This document shows positions 11,720-21,543 of a stretch of DNA of 30,474 bases, piece by piece. Every line of letters starts with the position of its first letter. Position 1 is the stretch's first letter. The position numbers and the translations under genes were made by a program. Source of the DNA: Schoenoplectus triqueter. Its lineage: Eukaryota > Streptophyta > Magnoliopsida > Poales > Cyperaceae. The stretch lies in NCBI GenBank assembly GCA_964058805.1, contig CAXKVV010001761.1, positions 1-30,474 of the forward strand, written 5' to 3'. The notes under the pieces were generated by a model. The model was not told the origin of the DNA and ran no database searches. It saw nothing but the letters and a program-made list of their open reading frames with translations.

Positions 11720-12190
11720 GTCGGAGGTAGGGGTGTTAACGGGTCGAGTCGGGTTGAGGTATTATTATTTTATTATTATTTTTTTGATTTGATATGAATC
11801 CGACTCGATTATATTGAAGTCAAAAAATCTTAATTTATATATGATCGGATTGTGTTACGAGTTGATCTGATCCGTGTAAAATAATTAAATATTTATTAAT
11901 TATTTTATATTATTTTAAGCAATTAAGTATTAATTAATTTAAAATTAATCTTAGTTAGTATATAATTAATATATAGTAAAGTTTTAATTAGTACTAATTA
12001 CAAAAAAAATCAAAAAATATAATTAATTGGCTCGGGTCGGGTAGACCCGAACCTGACCCGACCCGATTCGGGTAAAAATAGATTCATACCCGAATCATTT
12101 ATTTTCAGATCATGTTGGATCGGATTGAATTCGGATCAGATCGGATTAACCCGATGGGTCGGATAAATAATTGTCACCCCTAGTCGGCGG
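11720..12190. mobile_element. hAT-type MITE in the WRI1-like upstream region
   Basis: The element, 11728-12182 (455 bp), starts TAGGGGTGTTAACGGGTC and ends with the inverted form TTGTCACCCCTA. It is flanked by 8-bp repeats GTCGGAGG (11720-11727) and GTCGGCGG (12183-12190), which differ by one base. Both the TAGGGGTG ends and the 8-bp target duplication are hAT features. The interior is AT-rich with CGGGTCGGGT-like tracts near both ends and has no transposase. A relative lies at 13914-14740 and a fragment at 17037-17130. Confidence 0.88.
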
Positions 12191-12880
12191 TATGTGAACA
12201 TACCACAAAAAAGAAATATATAAATAGACATTGTAATGTTTAAGTAATTATGTATGAAGTAATAATTTAATAAAAATTATTAAGTTCTGAAGAAGGTAAA
12301 CTCTTGCTTAATAATTTTTATGGAGATTTACAATAAAAGTAATGTGTCTCAATAAAAATAAAATAAAAGTAAATAAGGTTATGATACTTCATAAAACACT
12401 GATGAAAGATTATTTTGAATACAAATATTGAAAGATGAAAATTCAAATAACTGATTTAAATTGCTTAACATAATCTAAATATTGAAATTTAATGGACTAT
12501 CACAGTTTTGTTATTTTGGGATATGTTTTACTATTTTTTCAGATTTTTGAAAGATGACTTATTTGAATTTCAAATGATATTATTTTATTTTAAGTTATTG
12601 TTTCAAAAATCCGGAAATGTAGGACTAAAATTTTGAAAATAAAAAATTCATATTCCATAATAATACTATATTATGTTGAGAGACTTGAACGAACTATTCG
12701 GAATTTGATTTTCGAAATCTGAATCTATAGCCTCACTCAATAAAAAATTTATAGTCTCTGATATGCAAGAACTCGCTTAAATTCATATAGAAAATACAAG
12801 GATTCCATAAATATATACAAAATTTTAAAACATCCATAAACTCCGTTGAACAAAAATTTAAGGCTGTGTGAGAAAAGACT
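12191..12880. other. Intergenic AT-rich DNA, nothing recognised
   Basis: No coding potential, RNA gene or clear repeat boundary seen. Confidence 0.5.
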
Positions 12881-13556
12881 TAGGGTGAAAACGGATGAGA
12901 TACTGAAGGATAATGGATTTGTATCCATTATAATTTTTCGGATATAAGTTCGAATATTGATAGTCTTGAATACAGATGCAAATTGGATATTTAGTAGATA
13001 TCAAATATGAATTGGATATCGGACGAATACGGATATGTATACGAATATAGATATATTTTGGATATTAAGTGAAAATATTATATGCATCATTAAAAAATAA
13101 TTACATACTATTTTTTGTTAGAATCATTAATTATAAAAATTAAATACTAATTATTATTCATAGTTCAAATGTATCAATAAATTATAAAAGTATATGATAC
13201 ATTAGCATAATTTATATAGAAATTTAGTTAGATTTGTAATTTATGCAAAAAAAAATCTAATTAAAAAATATAGTGGGATTTTCGGATATTTATTTGAATA
13301 ATATCGGATAATATCGTATCAGATATCTTTGAATAAAATCGGATATTGATGTATAATAACTAAACGGCCGTATAAAAATATGTAATAGTCAAACTGTATC
13401 TTTATTTATTAAAATTTTTGGACACGGATACAAATACATATACGCATAGATATAGATCAAATATTTTTTATTATTTTTCAAATTAGATCGCCGAATATTT
13501 TACTTTACCTTTACGCCATAAAAAAGTCTATTTTGGATCCATATTTTACCACACTA
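12881..13556. mobile_element. Possible degenerate hAT-like element rich in GGATATC/GGATACGGATAT motifs
   Basis: The stretch begins TAGGGTGAAAACGGATGAG and ends ATCCATATTTTACCACACTA, which are rough inverted copies. The interior is full of GGATAT, ATCGGATA and GTATACG words, a composition common in plant hAT MITEs. I found no matching target duplication, so the ends are tentative. Confidence 0.4.
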
Positions 13557-13905
13557 AGCAACAAATATAATACAAGAGTTGGTTTTGACTTCAAACATCG
13601 GAAGTAAATAGTCAAGTTTATATGTATTTAACAAGTCAAGAAAAAAAAAAAGCAAATCTCCACATATTAAATTATTTTGTCATTTATTCTTTATGACACT
13701 CCACTCAATAACTTCAACTAAATTACAGAAAATTAACATGTATCAAAGTATTGTTGCAAATTGCAACTTCTCAAAGTATTTCGAAATTTTTTTTATTCAT
13801 TTTCTTTATCTAACGTTACGATAAATCTTTAAATCAATCATTATGAATATTGATACAAAATTGGTTTTGATTTTAAGTATTGGAGGCAAACGGTTGAGAA
13901 TATAT

Positions 13906-14748
13906 GTATTTAGTAGGGGTGTCAATGGGTCAGATCGGGTCAGAACGGGTTCAGATCAGGTTATATTATTTTATTATTTTTTGACCCAATTTGAACCCGA
14001 TCTGTTTAAATTCGAGTCAAAAAATTTTGACTCATACCTGACCCGATCCGACTGGGTCACGGGTCGACCCGACCCGATCATGTAAAATAGCTAATTATTT
14101 ATTAAATATTTTGTATAATTTTAAGTAATTAAATATTAATTAATTTATAATTAATCTTAATTAGTATATATTTAAGCGAATTAGGCTATGGTGTTTTGCA
14201 AAGTACAAGTGTGTTGTGTGTTTTGCGCTATATTATTAATTTTAGTCGGAAATGATCGATCCAAATCGCTCAATCTAATCTCCATATCAAAATCTATTAG
14301 TAAACCAAATTTTATATTTTTGGAATCCATTTGCTATTTTTTTGGATAGGGGGAAACCGTCATTTTTGGATGAACCAGAATTCTCAGATCAAGTCATTTT
14401 CTCCTCAGCAAAAAAGAAATAGCAAAAAATTCTAAAAAATATAAAATTTGGTTTACTAATAGATTTTGATATGAAGATTAGATTGAATGGTTCGGATCGA
14501 TTATTTCTAACTTGAAATTAAAAATAGAACGCAAAGCACACAACCCGACCCGACCTGATTAAGCTCTAATTAGTATTAAATCATAAAATTACTTCAATAA
14601 ACAACAACCCGACCCGACCTGATTCACGTCAAAAAAATTAAACATATATCCGACCTATTTATCTTTGGAACATGTCAGGTCAGTCGGGTTTAGATCGGAT
14701 CGGATTAACTCATTGGATCGGACAAATAATTGACACCCTAATATTTAG
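13906..14748. mobile_element. hAT-type MITE, second copy, invaded by a foldback element
   Basis: The element (13914-14740, 827 bp) starts TAGGGGTGTCAATGGGTC and ends TTGACACCCTA. The flanks GTATTTAG (13906-13913) and ATATTTAG (14741-14748) form an 8-bp target duplication with one change. It shares CGGGTC-rich ends and an AATTAATCTTA-type core with the 455-bp copy at 11728-12182. Its extra length is due mainly to the insertion at 14178-14544. It sits inside a unit of the 280-bp array. Confidence 0.87.
14178..14544 (-). mobile_element. Foldback element, GCTTTGCAAAGC family, truncated copy
   Basis: The left arm starts GAATTAGGCTATGGTG and is inverted at the right side over about 160 bp. The loop contains GATGAACCAGAATTCTCAG. 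It has the same arms and loop as the three copies at 28101-29813 but lies in the opposite orientation. The final 30-odd bases of the right arm, including the terminal palindrome, are missing and replaced by host-element sequence. Confidence 0.85.
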
Positions 14749-15205
14749 AAAATTAAAAAATTACGCTTCTATATAATATATTTTTTGTCATTTATTTTTT
14801 AAGATCCTCCACTCAAGAGCTTCAACTAAATCATCAGAAGTTAATCCGTATTAATGAAAATATTGTGGCAAACTACAACCTTTAGTAGTATTTCGAAAAT
14901 TTTATATTCATTTTCTTTATCTAACATTATGATAGCTATTTAAATCATTATGAACGTCGATACAAAATTTGGTTTTGACTTAAAGTGTAGGAGGCAAACA
15001 GATCAATATATATATATATATATATTTAGAAAGTTAAAAAATTATACCTCTACATAATATTTTTTTGTCACTTATTGTTTATGATCTTTCACTCTAGAGC
15101 TTCAACTAAATTATTAGATGTTAATACGTATTAATGAAAATATTGTGGCAAATTGCAACTTATCAAATTTCAAAAAAAAATATATTCATTTTCTTTATAT
15201 AATGT

Positions 15206-16815
15206 TAGGAGTGTGTAAACAAATTGGTTTAATTAGTTTTGAACTAAACCATTAAATTTTAGGCTATTCACTTCTATTTTTTGGTTTAAAAATTTCAGTC
15301 CGAATAAATCAAATAAACCCAATAATCCATAATTTATCAAGCAAATTTATTTAGTTGGTATAACTAAGGATAACAAAAATAATTCAAATATATTTATTTT
15401 TCATAGCTTTTACTTAATTATTAATTTTAGTAAGTATTTGTTTCTTCTATCAATTTTTATAACTATCAATATTTTTTCATTCCCCTTCGACTAATATAAT
15501 TTTAATTTAACCGAACAAATCAAATAAAATTTTAATTATTCGTTTGATAATTTGACAAACGGAATAAAATTTTGAATGCATATTGTTACACTAAATACTT
15601 CTTTGATTTTTCGATTTGCAAAACAATCTCGAATTTTATAATTTGTCTTGTTTGAGTTTTGTGCAGGGATTGAAATGCAAATGGATTAGTGCACAAGAAC
15701 CAAGACTAATGATGGGATACAATAGCTTAATTAAGACTGCATTAGCCTTAGATTTAGTTAGACTCAAACTGGGTTCAATTAGTTAAGATAAATTGAGCTT
15801 AAATAACAAAGAAAAATGTTTCTACCCAGTGAATCGTTATAACGGTTCAGTAATCGTTATAACGGTTCATCTCAATACTTAAAAATATTCTAAGACGGAA
15901 AAGTTCTCATAGAAACCAGAGCGTATCATTATGTAACGATTCAGTAATCATTGTAATGATTTATGAAACGTATAACGATTCAGTGAATCGTTATAACGTT
16001 TCAGCTCAATCAAATCCAACAGTTATTCTTTCTAAGTTGTTATAATGATTCCCAAATCGTTATAACGGTTTAGACCAAAAATAGTTTCTTCAGCTGTTTC
16101 AGAAGATATATTTTAAAAGGATCACCTCTCTCACTGATAATAATCTGATCCATCTAACTAAATCATTACTCCAGAGAGCTTACTGGTCATATACAAAGTG
16201 TGAGAGATAATCCAAGAAATAAAAGCATTCAATTAGCCAAATTCTTGTTTAAGCTTAATTTAGCTTCTCTTCATTCTCTCAACTTGATCATTTATGATCT
16301 ACTCTTCTTGTAAAATTTTCTTGAGCTGTAGTGTTCACCTTTTTTGAGTTGTAGTGCTCACATTTTCTTGAGTGATTGTCACTCACTTCTTATTTTTGAG
16401 TGTGTTGTCACTCTTGTTACCGATAGGTTTGATAGCTCATTTTTATGTAAGGGACCAAGTTCTACAAGTATAAAAATCATTTTTAGTATTTCGACTCAAC
16501 CTTAATTGTTGAAGGTTGGGAGTCCCGGAGACGTAGGTATTTTTAAACTGAACTATGTTACATCTTGTGTTCTTGGTTGATCTTTTCTTTTCTTTTCTCT
16601 CATTTCTTTGATTGCTATATTCTTATGAGAATTGAATCGAATTGAATTGTCTTCCGCTACCATTACACTTGAACACTAAATCTCAAATCGGTTTATACAT
16701 TTTTACCTTAAATCTTTTACATTTTTGCACTATTTTGACTTTTCATATCATCATCCTAGAGCTATCACATATATTTATTTTAATTTTGACCGAACCAATA
16801 GATTGCGTACCCCTA
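15206..16815. mobile_element. Second hAT-like element type, split by a solo LTR
   Basis: The left end TAGGAGTGTGTAAACAAATT, followed by GGTTTAATTAG, and the right end GACCGAACCAATAGATTGCG, followed by TACCCCTA, are diverged inverted copies of a TAGGGGTGTRNAAT...GGTT pattern. The limits are set independently, because removing the stretch restores the phase of the 280-bp array. The flanking 8-mers no longer match well. No transposase is visible; the middle is the LTR described separately. Confidence 0.6.
15660..16760 (+). mobile_element. Copia-type solo LTR
   Basis: The core (15,930-16,470) matches the inverted copy at 1-524. Further right are GAGTCCCGGAGACGTAGGTA, ATCTTGTGTTCTTGGTTGAT and CTTCCGCTACCATTACA, a layout typical of the U5 end of plant copia LTRs of the Sire/Tork kind. 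No primer-binding site, gag or pol follows, so this is a solo LTR. Both edges are approximate, since I found no clean TG/CA ends or 5-bp duplication. The upstream half carries many copies of a CGTTATAACG palindrome. Confidence 0.65.
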
Positions 16816-17036
16816 AATATCATATTTAAACGAATCAATATGAATATCAATACAAAAATTGATTTTGACTTAAAATATAGGAGGCAAACGGTTGAGAATA
16901 TATGTATTTATTAAGTTAACAAAAAAAATGCATTTAGATTGAATGGGGTCAGAGAATCCAGGAGATTGTGTCATATAAACGGTTTCTTTAAATTGTCCAT
17001 GCAAAAATGTGTTGTTTACATTAAGTTCTCTTATAG

Positions 17037-17130
17037 CTGGCGGTATTAATGAGTCGGATCGGGTTGGATTCGGATTAGATCATATTATTTTTTATTTTTT
17101 TTATTTAATTTGAATCTTATCCGTTTAAAT
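17037..17130. mobile_element. Fragment of the TAGGGGTG hAT MITE
   Basis: GGTATTAATGAGTCGGATCG, GGTTGGATTCGGATTAGATC and a T-rich run followed by ATTTGAATCTTATCCG match the left end of the copies at 11728 and 13914. The right part is missing. Confidence 0.55.
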
Positions 17131-17648
17131 CCTTTACATTTTCCCCATGAGTTTCCCACACACCACACTTTGAAACAAACAAAGCTTTAACAGCAGAGAA
17201 TCCGGCACCCGAAAGCATTCTCTTGTGGTGACAGTTATTAAGTGGTCAGATGGATCCAAATTAATTGCATCGTTGCCTTGCCCGTTTGTAAAAAAAAAAA
17301 AAAGATGCGATTTTACCTCAAAACGCTCGGTTGATTTGCATTTTTCCACTCAAAAATTGGCAGCATATTCGAACTCCTTTTTGAAGTATTAAATTTTCGA
17401 AGGTATTCCGGCACACTGTGGGTATAAAAGCATCCAAACTAGCTAGCAAAGTTCCGAAGGACAAATTATGTATAAAATTCTAAAATAAATCGAATGGAAA
17501 ATGGAAAATTTCGTAATCGATAATAATTCGAATTGATGACTTGAATGAAAACCAAACAATCCAATCCATTTTTTTTCACCTCTAGTAATAACTATGTTGA
17601 GGTAAGCGGACATATGTGAAATTAACAATTCAGGGAATAAATTCAGTG
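17131..17648. other. Intergenic, nothing recognised
   Basis: Mostly unique AT-rich sequence with a poly-A run near 17289. A 71-codon open frame on the minus strand (17134-17349) has no recognisable motif. Confidence 0.45.
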
Positions 17649-17863
17649 GGTTACTTAATACATACAAACAACAATAACAACAACAACAAAATCTTTAATA
17701 TCAAATAAATTGGAGTAGGCTAGAAATGAAACTCAATCTAAAAGTATAAGATCAGAGATCTCAAATATCAATGATAATAATGATGATGATGAAAATAAAT
17801 AATAAATAAAATAAAATAATAATGATGATGATAATGATGATATGATAATAATAATGGTAATGC

Positions 17864-17901
<38 letters not shown>

Positions 17902-19177
17902 GTAATAAAATAGTACAATAAATCTATATTATAAAGCATATTTTTAAATCTTTAATTATAAACCTTAAAATCTTAAAATCTAAGAACTGAAAAAGTAAGA
18001 ACCTGAAGTCTATAACTCTACTACTAGACTCTAACTTCTAAATCATGATTCTGATATATAGATCGTCATCTTTCAAGCACTTATATCCAAAACAAACTCT
18101 TTGAATATATTTCATTCCTTCAAATCTTTTTTTATTGTTTTCTCACATATCAGTCTCGGTTGACCTCTTCATCTTTTTATGTTTTCAAGAGGACTTAGAA
18201 CATCACTACGTACTGGTGCTTCAAGAGGCCTTCATTAGATATGACCAAACTATCGCAAATATTGTTGGATCAGCTTCTCTTAAATTAGTATTACTCCAAG
18301 TTTGTCTCGTATATCATCATTTCTAATTTGATCTCTACTTGTGTGGCCGCATATCCAATGCAACATCCGCATTTCAGGTACACTCATCTTTTAGATGTGT
18401 TATCCTTTTGTAGCCCAGCATTCTACGCCATACATCATCGCGGGCTTAATCGTGTCTTGTAAAACTTACATTTTAGTTTATTTGAGACCTCCTTATCATA
18501 GAGAATATCATATATTTGTCTTCATTTCACCCATCTGGCCCTTATTTTATGACTAACATTTTTCATCGATCACTTCGTTACTTTGCAACATCGATCTTAA
18601 ATAACGAAATATGTCATTTGTTGGTACTACTTGCCTGTCCAAACTAACTTCTCCATTATTAGAGTTTTTTCCGCTAAACTAACACCTCACATATTCGATT
18701 TTGGTCATACTAAATTGAAAATATTTTGATTCTAATTGTCTCCACAACTCTAGTTCTTGATCGACTTCAATCATATTTTCATCAATCAGCACCGCATTGT
18801 CTGCAAAGAGCATGCACTAAGAAATATCTTCTTTGTATATCTTTTGTGATTTCATCCATCACTAAATGAAAATATATAAACTCAATGCTGACCCTTAATG
18901 TAATCGTATCTTAATAGAAAATATATCGAACTCATCGTCACATGCTCTGACATAAATCATAAAATTTATGTACAAATTCTTAATAATGGTAACGTACTTT
19001 GTTGGGACTTGTTTCTTTTCAAGCGCCCACCACCTAATATTTTTTAATATTTTATCAGTTTTTTTCAAATCAATAAATATCATATATAGATTATTATGTT
19101 CCCAATATCTCTCATGAGTTGTCTTATTAAGAAAATCATCTTTATGATGACCCTCCCAGACGGTTACTTAGTACATA
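17649..19177 (-). pseudogene. 5'-truncated RTE-type LINE with broken reverse transcriptase
   Basis: The 16-mer GGTTACTTAATACATA (17649-17664) recurs with one change at 19162-19177, so the insertion is 17665-19161. The 3' end on the minus strand is a (TTG)n-like tail (about 17665-17692), usual for plant RTE LINEs. Coding remnants on the minus strand include FLIRQLM, MIFIDLKKTDKILKN (reverse transcriptase block with the first Asp) and VPTKYVTIIKNLY. LHQGSALS and FSLVMDEITKDIQ follow. After a frameshift come LFADNAVLIDEN, then ELWRQ and a tract ending FRYLRSM. The catalytic FADD motif is FADN here, and stops and frameshifts abound. The element starts inside the reverse transcriptase region, so the endonuclease is absent. 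It cannot be active. Confidence 0.88.
17766..17905. repeat. (TAA)n/(TGA)n microsatellite inside the LINE
   Basis: ATAATGATGATGA- and AATAATAAT-type triplet runs. This explains the isoleucine-rich open frame on the opposite strand, which is not a gene. Confidence 0.85.
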
Positions 19178-19714
19178 ATTAATACAATAAATAGTTCATG
19201 ATTAGAATCTCACCTGAAATTGGTGATTAATTCAGGGGATTAATTCGCTGAAATAATAAGAGATTAGCCAATAAAATCTTAAGTATTATTCCTCGAAATA
19301 TTTTTTTATGTTATTGGCAAGAGCTATGAGCCTATGACCAAACTTTATATCTATGCAGTGATTGCTTGTTTAGTTCAAATTGAAATCTTATTACTTGAGA
19401 TAAAAAATAGCAAAGAAAATTTAGATCAGCCACCAATGCATGCACATACACCGATACACGGAGTGACGGAGACACCCAGTCATGGACATAATTCCCAGAA
19501 AACTCTGTTGAACTTTGTTTTGATAAACTTAGGCTCTTTGGCTGTACAGTGGGAATATGTATGGATGTGCATTTTGAACAGATTTTATTATAGAATGTGG
19601 GAAAAAAAATTAACTTAGAGATGATTTTTTTTCTCACGATGAACAGTAAATGCCGAACAGAACTTAAAGAATTATATATGAATTTAAAATATTCCTACCT
19701 GCACTTGGACACGG
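19178..19714. other. Intergenic, nothing recognised
   Basis: Open frames of 94-101 codons exist on both strands over 19332-19637, but they overlap each other and carry no family motif. Confidence 0.45.
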
Positions 19715-20821
19715 GTGTGTTTGGATCAAAGGAAAATTGCATTATTTTTAGAGTAGATTGTTACTTTTGGGTTACCTTTAATTCAAATATTAATTAGACT
19801 GTTGAGAATAGTATAGATTAGTATTATTTTGCTAACCCATTGGATGGATGGTTTATTGGGTTAGTGAATTCAATTCAAACAATATATAAAATAATTATTA
19901 TTAATATTAAACAAAATAAAACAAAATAATTGTAAATCAATAAAATAATATTAATGAATAATAAAACTTATTGGTATTAAAAATAATAAATAATAATAAT
20001 GAAAAGCAATACCCATTTACATTTTTATTCATTTCTTTGCATCAGTATTATTACTATAACTTCCAAACAATATAAAAAATAATTTATTATAAATAAAATA
20101 ATAATGATTTGTATTAAATAAAATAATGATTAACAATATAAAAAATTAATATTAAACAAAGTAATAATAAATAATAATAAACAAATTAATAATAAGTAAT
20201 ATTCAAAAGTATTAAACAAAATAATATTTTTTAATATTAAATAAAATAATAATGAACAAACTAATAAATAATAATAAATAAAATAATAATCATTAGAATT
20301 AAATAAATAATGATTAATAAAAAATAATAATATGAACTAAAATTTCTGAATATTAAATAAAATAATAGTAATAAATAAGTGAATAATAAATAATAATCAT
20401 TTGTATTCAATAAAAGAGCATTAATAATAGTACAAAATAATATTTAATAAGTTCTAAATTTAAATAAAGTAATAATTAATTAATTAATAATGAACAATAA
20501 TAAACAAAATAATAATCACATTAAGAAAATAATAATAATAATTAAAAAATAATATTAAATAAAACAATAATCAATAATATTAAAAATATATTTAGTAATA
20601 ATAACATGGTTAATAAAAATAATATAAATAAAATAATTATCATTAATATAAAATAAAAAATAATTAATTATTTTATTCATTCACTACATCACTATTCTTA
20701 AGTTACCGTTTAAATAATATATTAATACTTTTTTCATATTTTTTTTATTTACATCATAATATTCACAACTATTAACTCAAAAAATATTATTTTTACGCTA
20801 ATTTACACCGTCCAAACACAC
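19715..20821. mobile_element. AT-rich terminal-inverted-repeat element, candidate
   Basis: GTGTGTTTGGA at 19715 is repeated inverted as TCCAAACACAC ending at 20821. Similarity continues inward (GGAAAATTGCATTATTTTTA against the complement of ATTATTTTTACGCTAATTTA). The interior, about 19880-20680, is a nearly pure A/T run of AATAATAAATAAA-like words with no coding capacity. No target duplication was found, so the superfamily is open. Confidence 0.5.
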
Positions 20822-21014
20822 AGAGAATTAAAAAGCTCAATGGCTTGTCCTATGAGAAGAATGTCTAACTCAAAATTTGAGTTATTACGTGGGGAAATAT
20901 GGGCTGTGGGTTTTGGATTTACGTCAGAACCGATCACGATGATCAAGGTCTATTAAAAATGGAATCCGAACACGCCAGATGATACGAATTTATTGAGTGA
21001 GCAGATGATACTAA

Positions 21015-21414
21015 TTTATAAATGAGAGGGGATTGGTTGATAATGGGTTATTTTGATAATTTTGATAATGAATTTCTAAATAAATAGAAAAAAATAAAAA
21101 TAAAAATAAAATTATAGATGTGTTCTTCTATCTATGAATTGATGTTCATTCAATTTCATTATCGTTTGATAGCCCATCAAAAACCGTTAAATTGGAATCA
21201 TTATAAATTGTATGAAAATTTGATGGTCTTTGATGGGCTATCAAACAATAATAAAATTATATGAAATTTGAATGACCATCAATCCATAGGTAGAAGAACA
21301 CATCTATAAACTTTTTTTTTCATTTTTAAGATCTTTTTTTTATATTTATTTAGAGATTCATTGTCAATATTATCAAAATAACACACTGTCAACCAATCCC
21401 CTCTCTTTGTAAAT
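21015..21414. mobile_element. Mutator-type foldback MITE
   Basis: The flanks TTTATAAAT (21015-21023) and TTTGTAAAT (21406-21414) form a 9-bp target duplication with one change. The element (21024-21405, 382 bp) begins GAGAGGGGATTGGTTGA and ends with its inverse. The arms, about 190 bp each, pair almost throughout: ATAGATGTGTTCTTCTA and GTTTGATAGCCCATCAAA both have inverted partners. It is non-coding. Long arms with a 9-bp duplication are typical of Mutator-derived MITEs. Confidence 0.85.
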
Positions 21415-21543
21415 TTTTCTTTCAGAGCTGAAGGTAAATATAACATTCGAGATGAAAATATTTATGTAACTACACCTACTACAAGATCAAGATATTTTTC
21501 TATTTAATGGGGTAACTATCTTTGCCAGCTTTATTTCAAAATA

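Larger units (their letters stand above)
13564..16930. repeat. Interrupted tandem array of about 280-bp units
   Basis: A marker word TTGRTTTTGA(C/T) recurs at 13579, 13861, 14969 and 16859, followed each time by a tract like GGAGGCAAACGGTTGAGAAT and, where complete, by CATTTTCTTTATCTAA. The first spacing is 282 bp. The next two are 1108 and 1890 bp, but fall to about 273-282 once the insertions at 13914-14740 and 15206-16815 are removed. So this was a plain array of at least three units and part of a fourth before mobile elements entered it. It has no coding content. Unit function is unknown. Confidence 0.8.

Noticed and set aside
13843..14085. 80-codon open frame on the plus strand
   Set aside because: It spans the border of the tandem array and the hAT MITE and has no motif.
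15820..16080. CRISPR-like spaced repeats
   Set aside because: The repeated palindromes have irregular spacing and lie in a plant LTR.
17733..17939. Ile/Ser-rich 68-codon open frame on the minus strand
   Set aside because: It is a translation of the TAA/TGA microsatellite inside the LINE.
19332..19637. Opposing 94- and 101-codon open frames
   Set aside because: They overlap on both strands and show no motif, splice context or family similarity.
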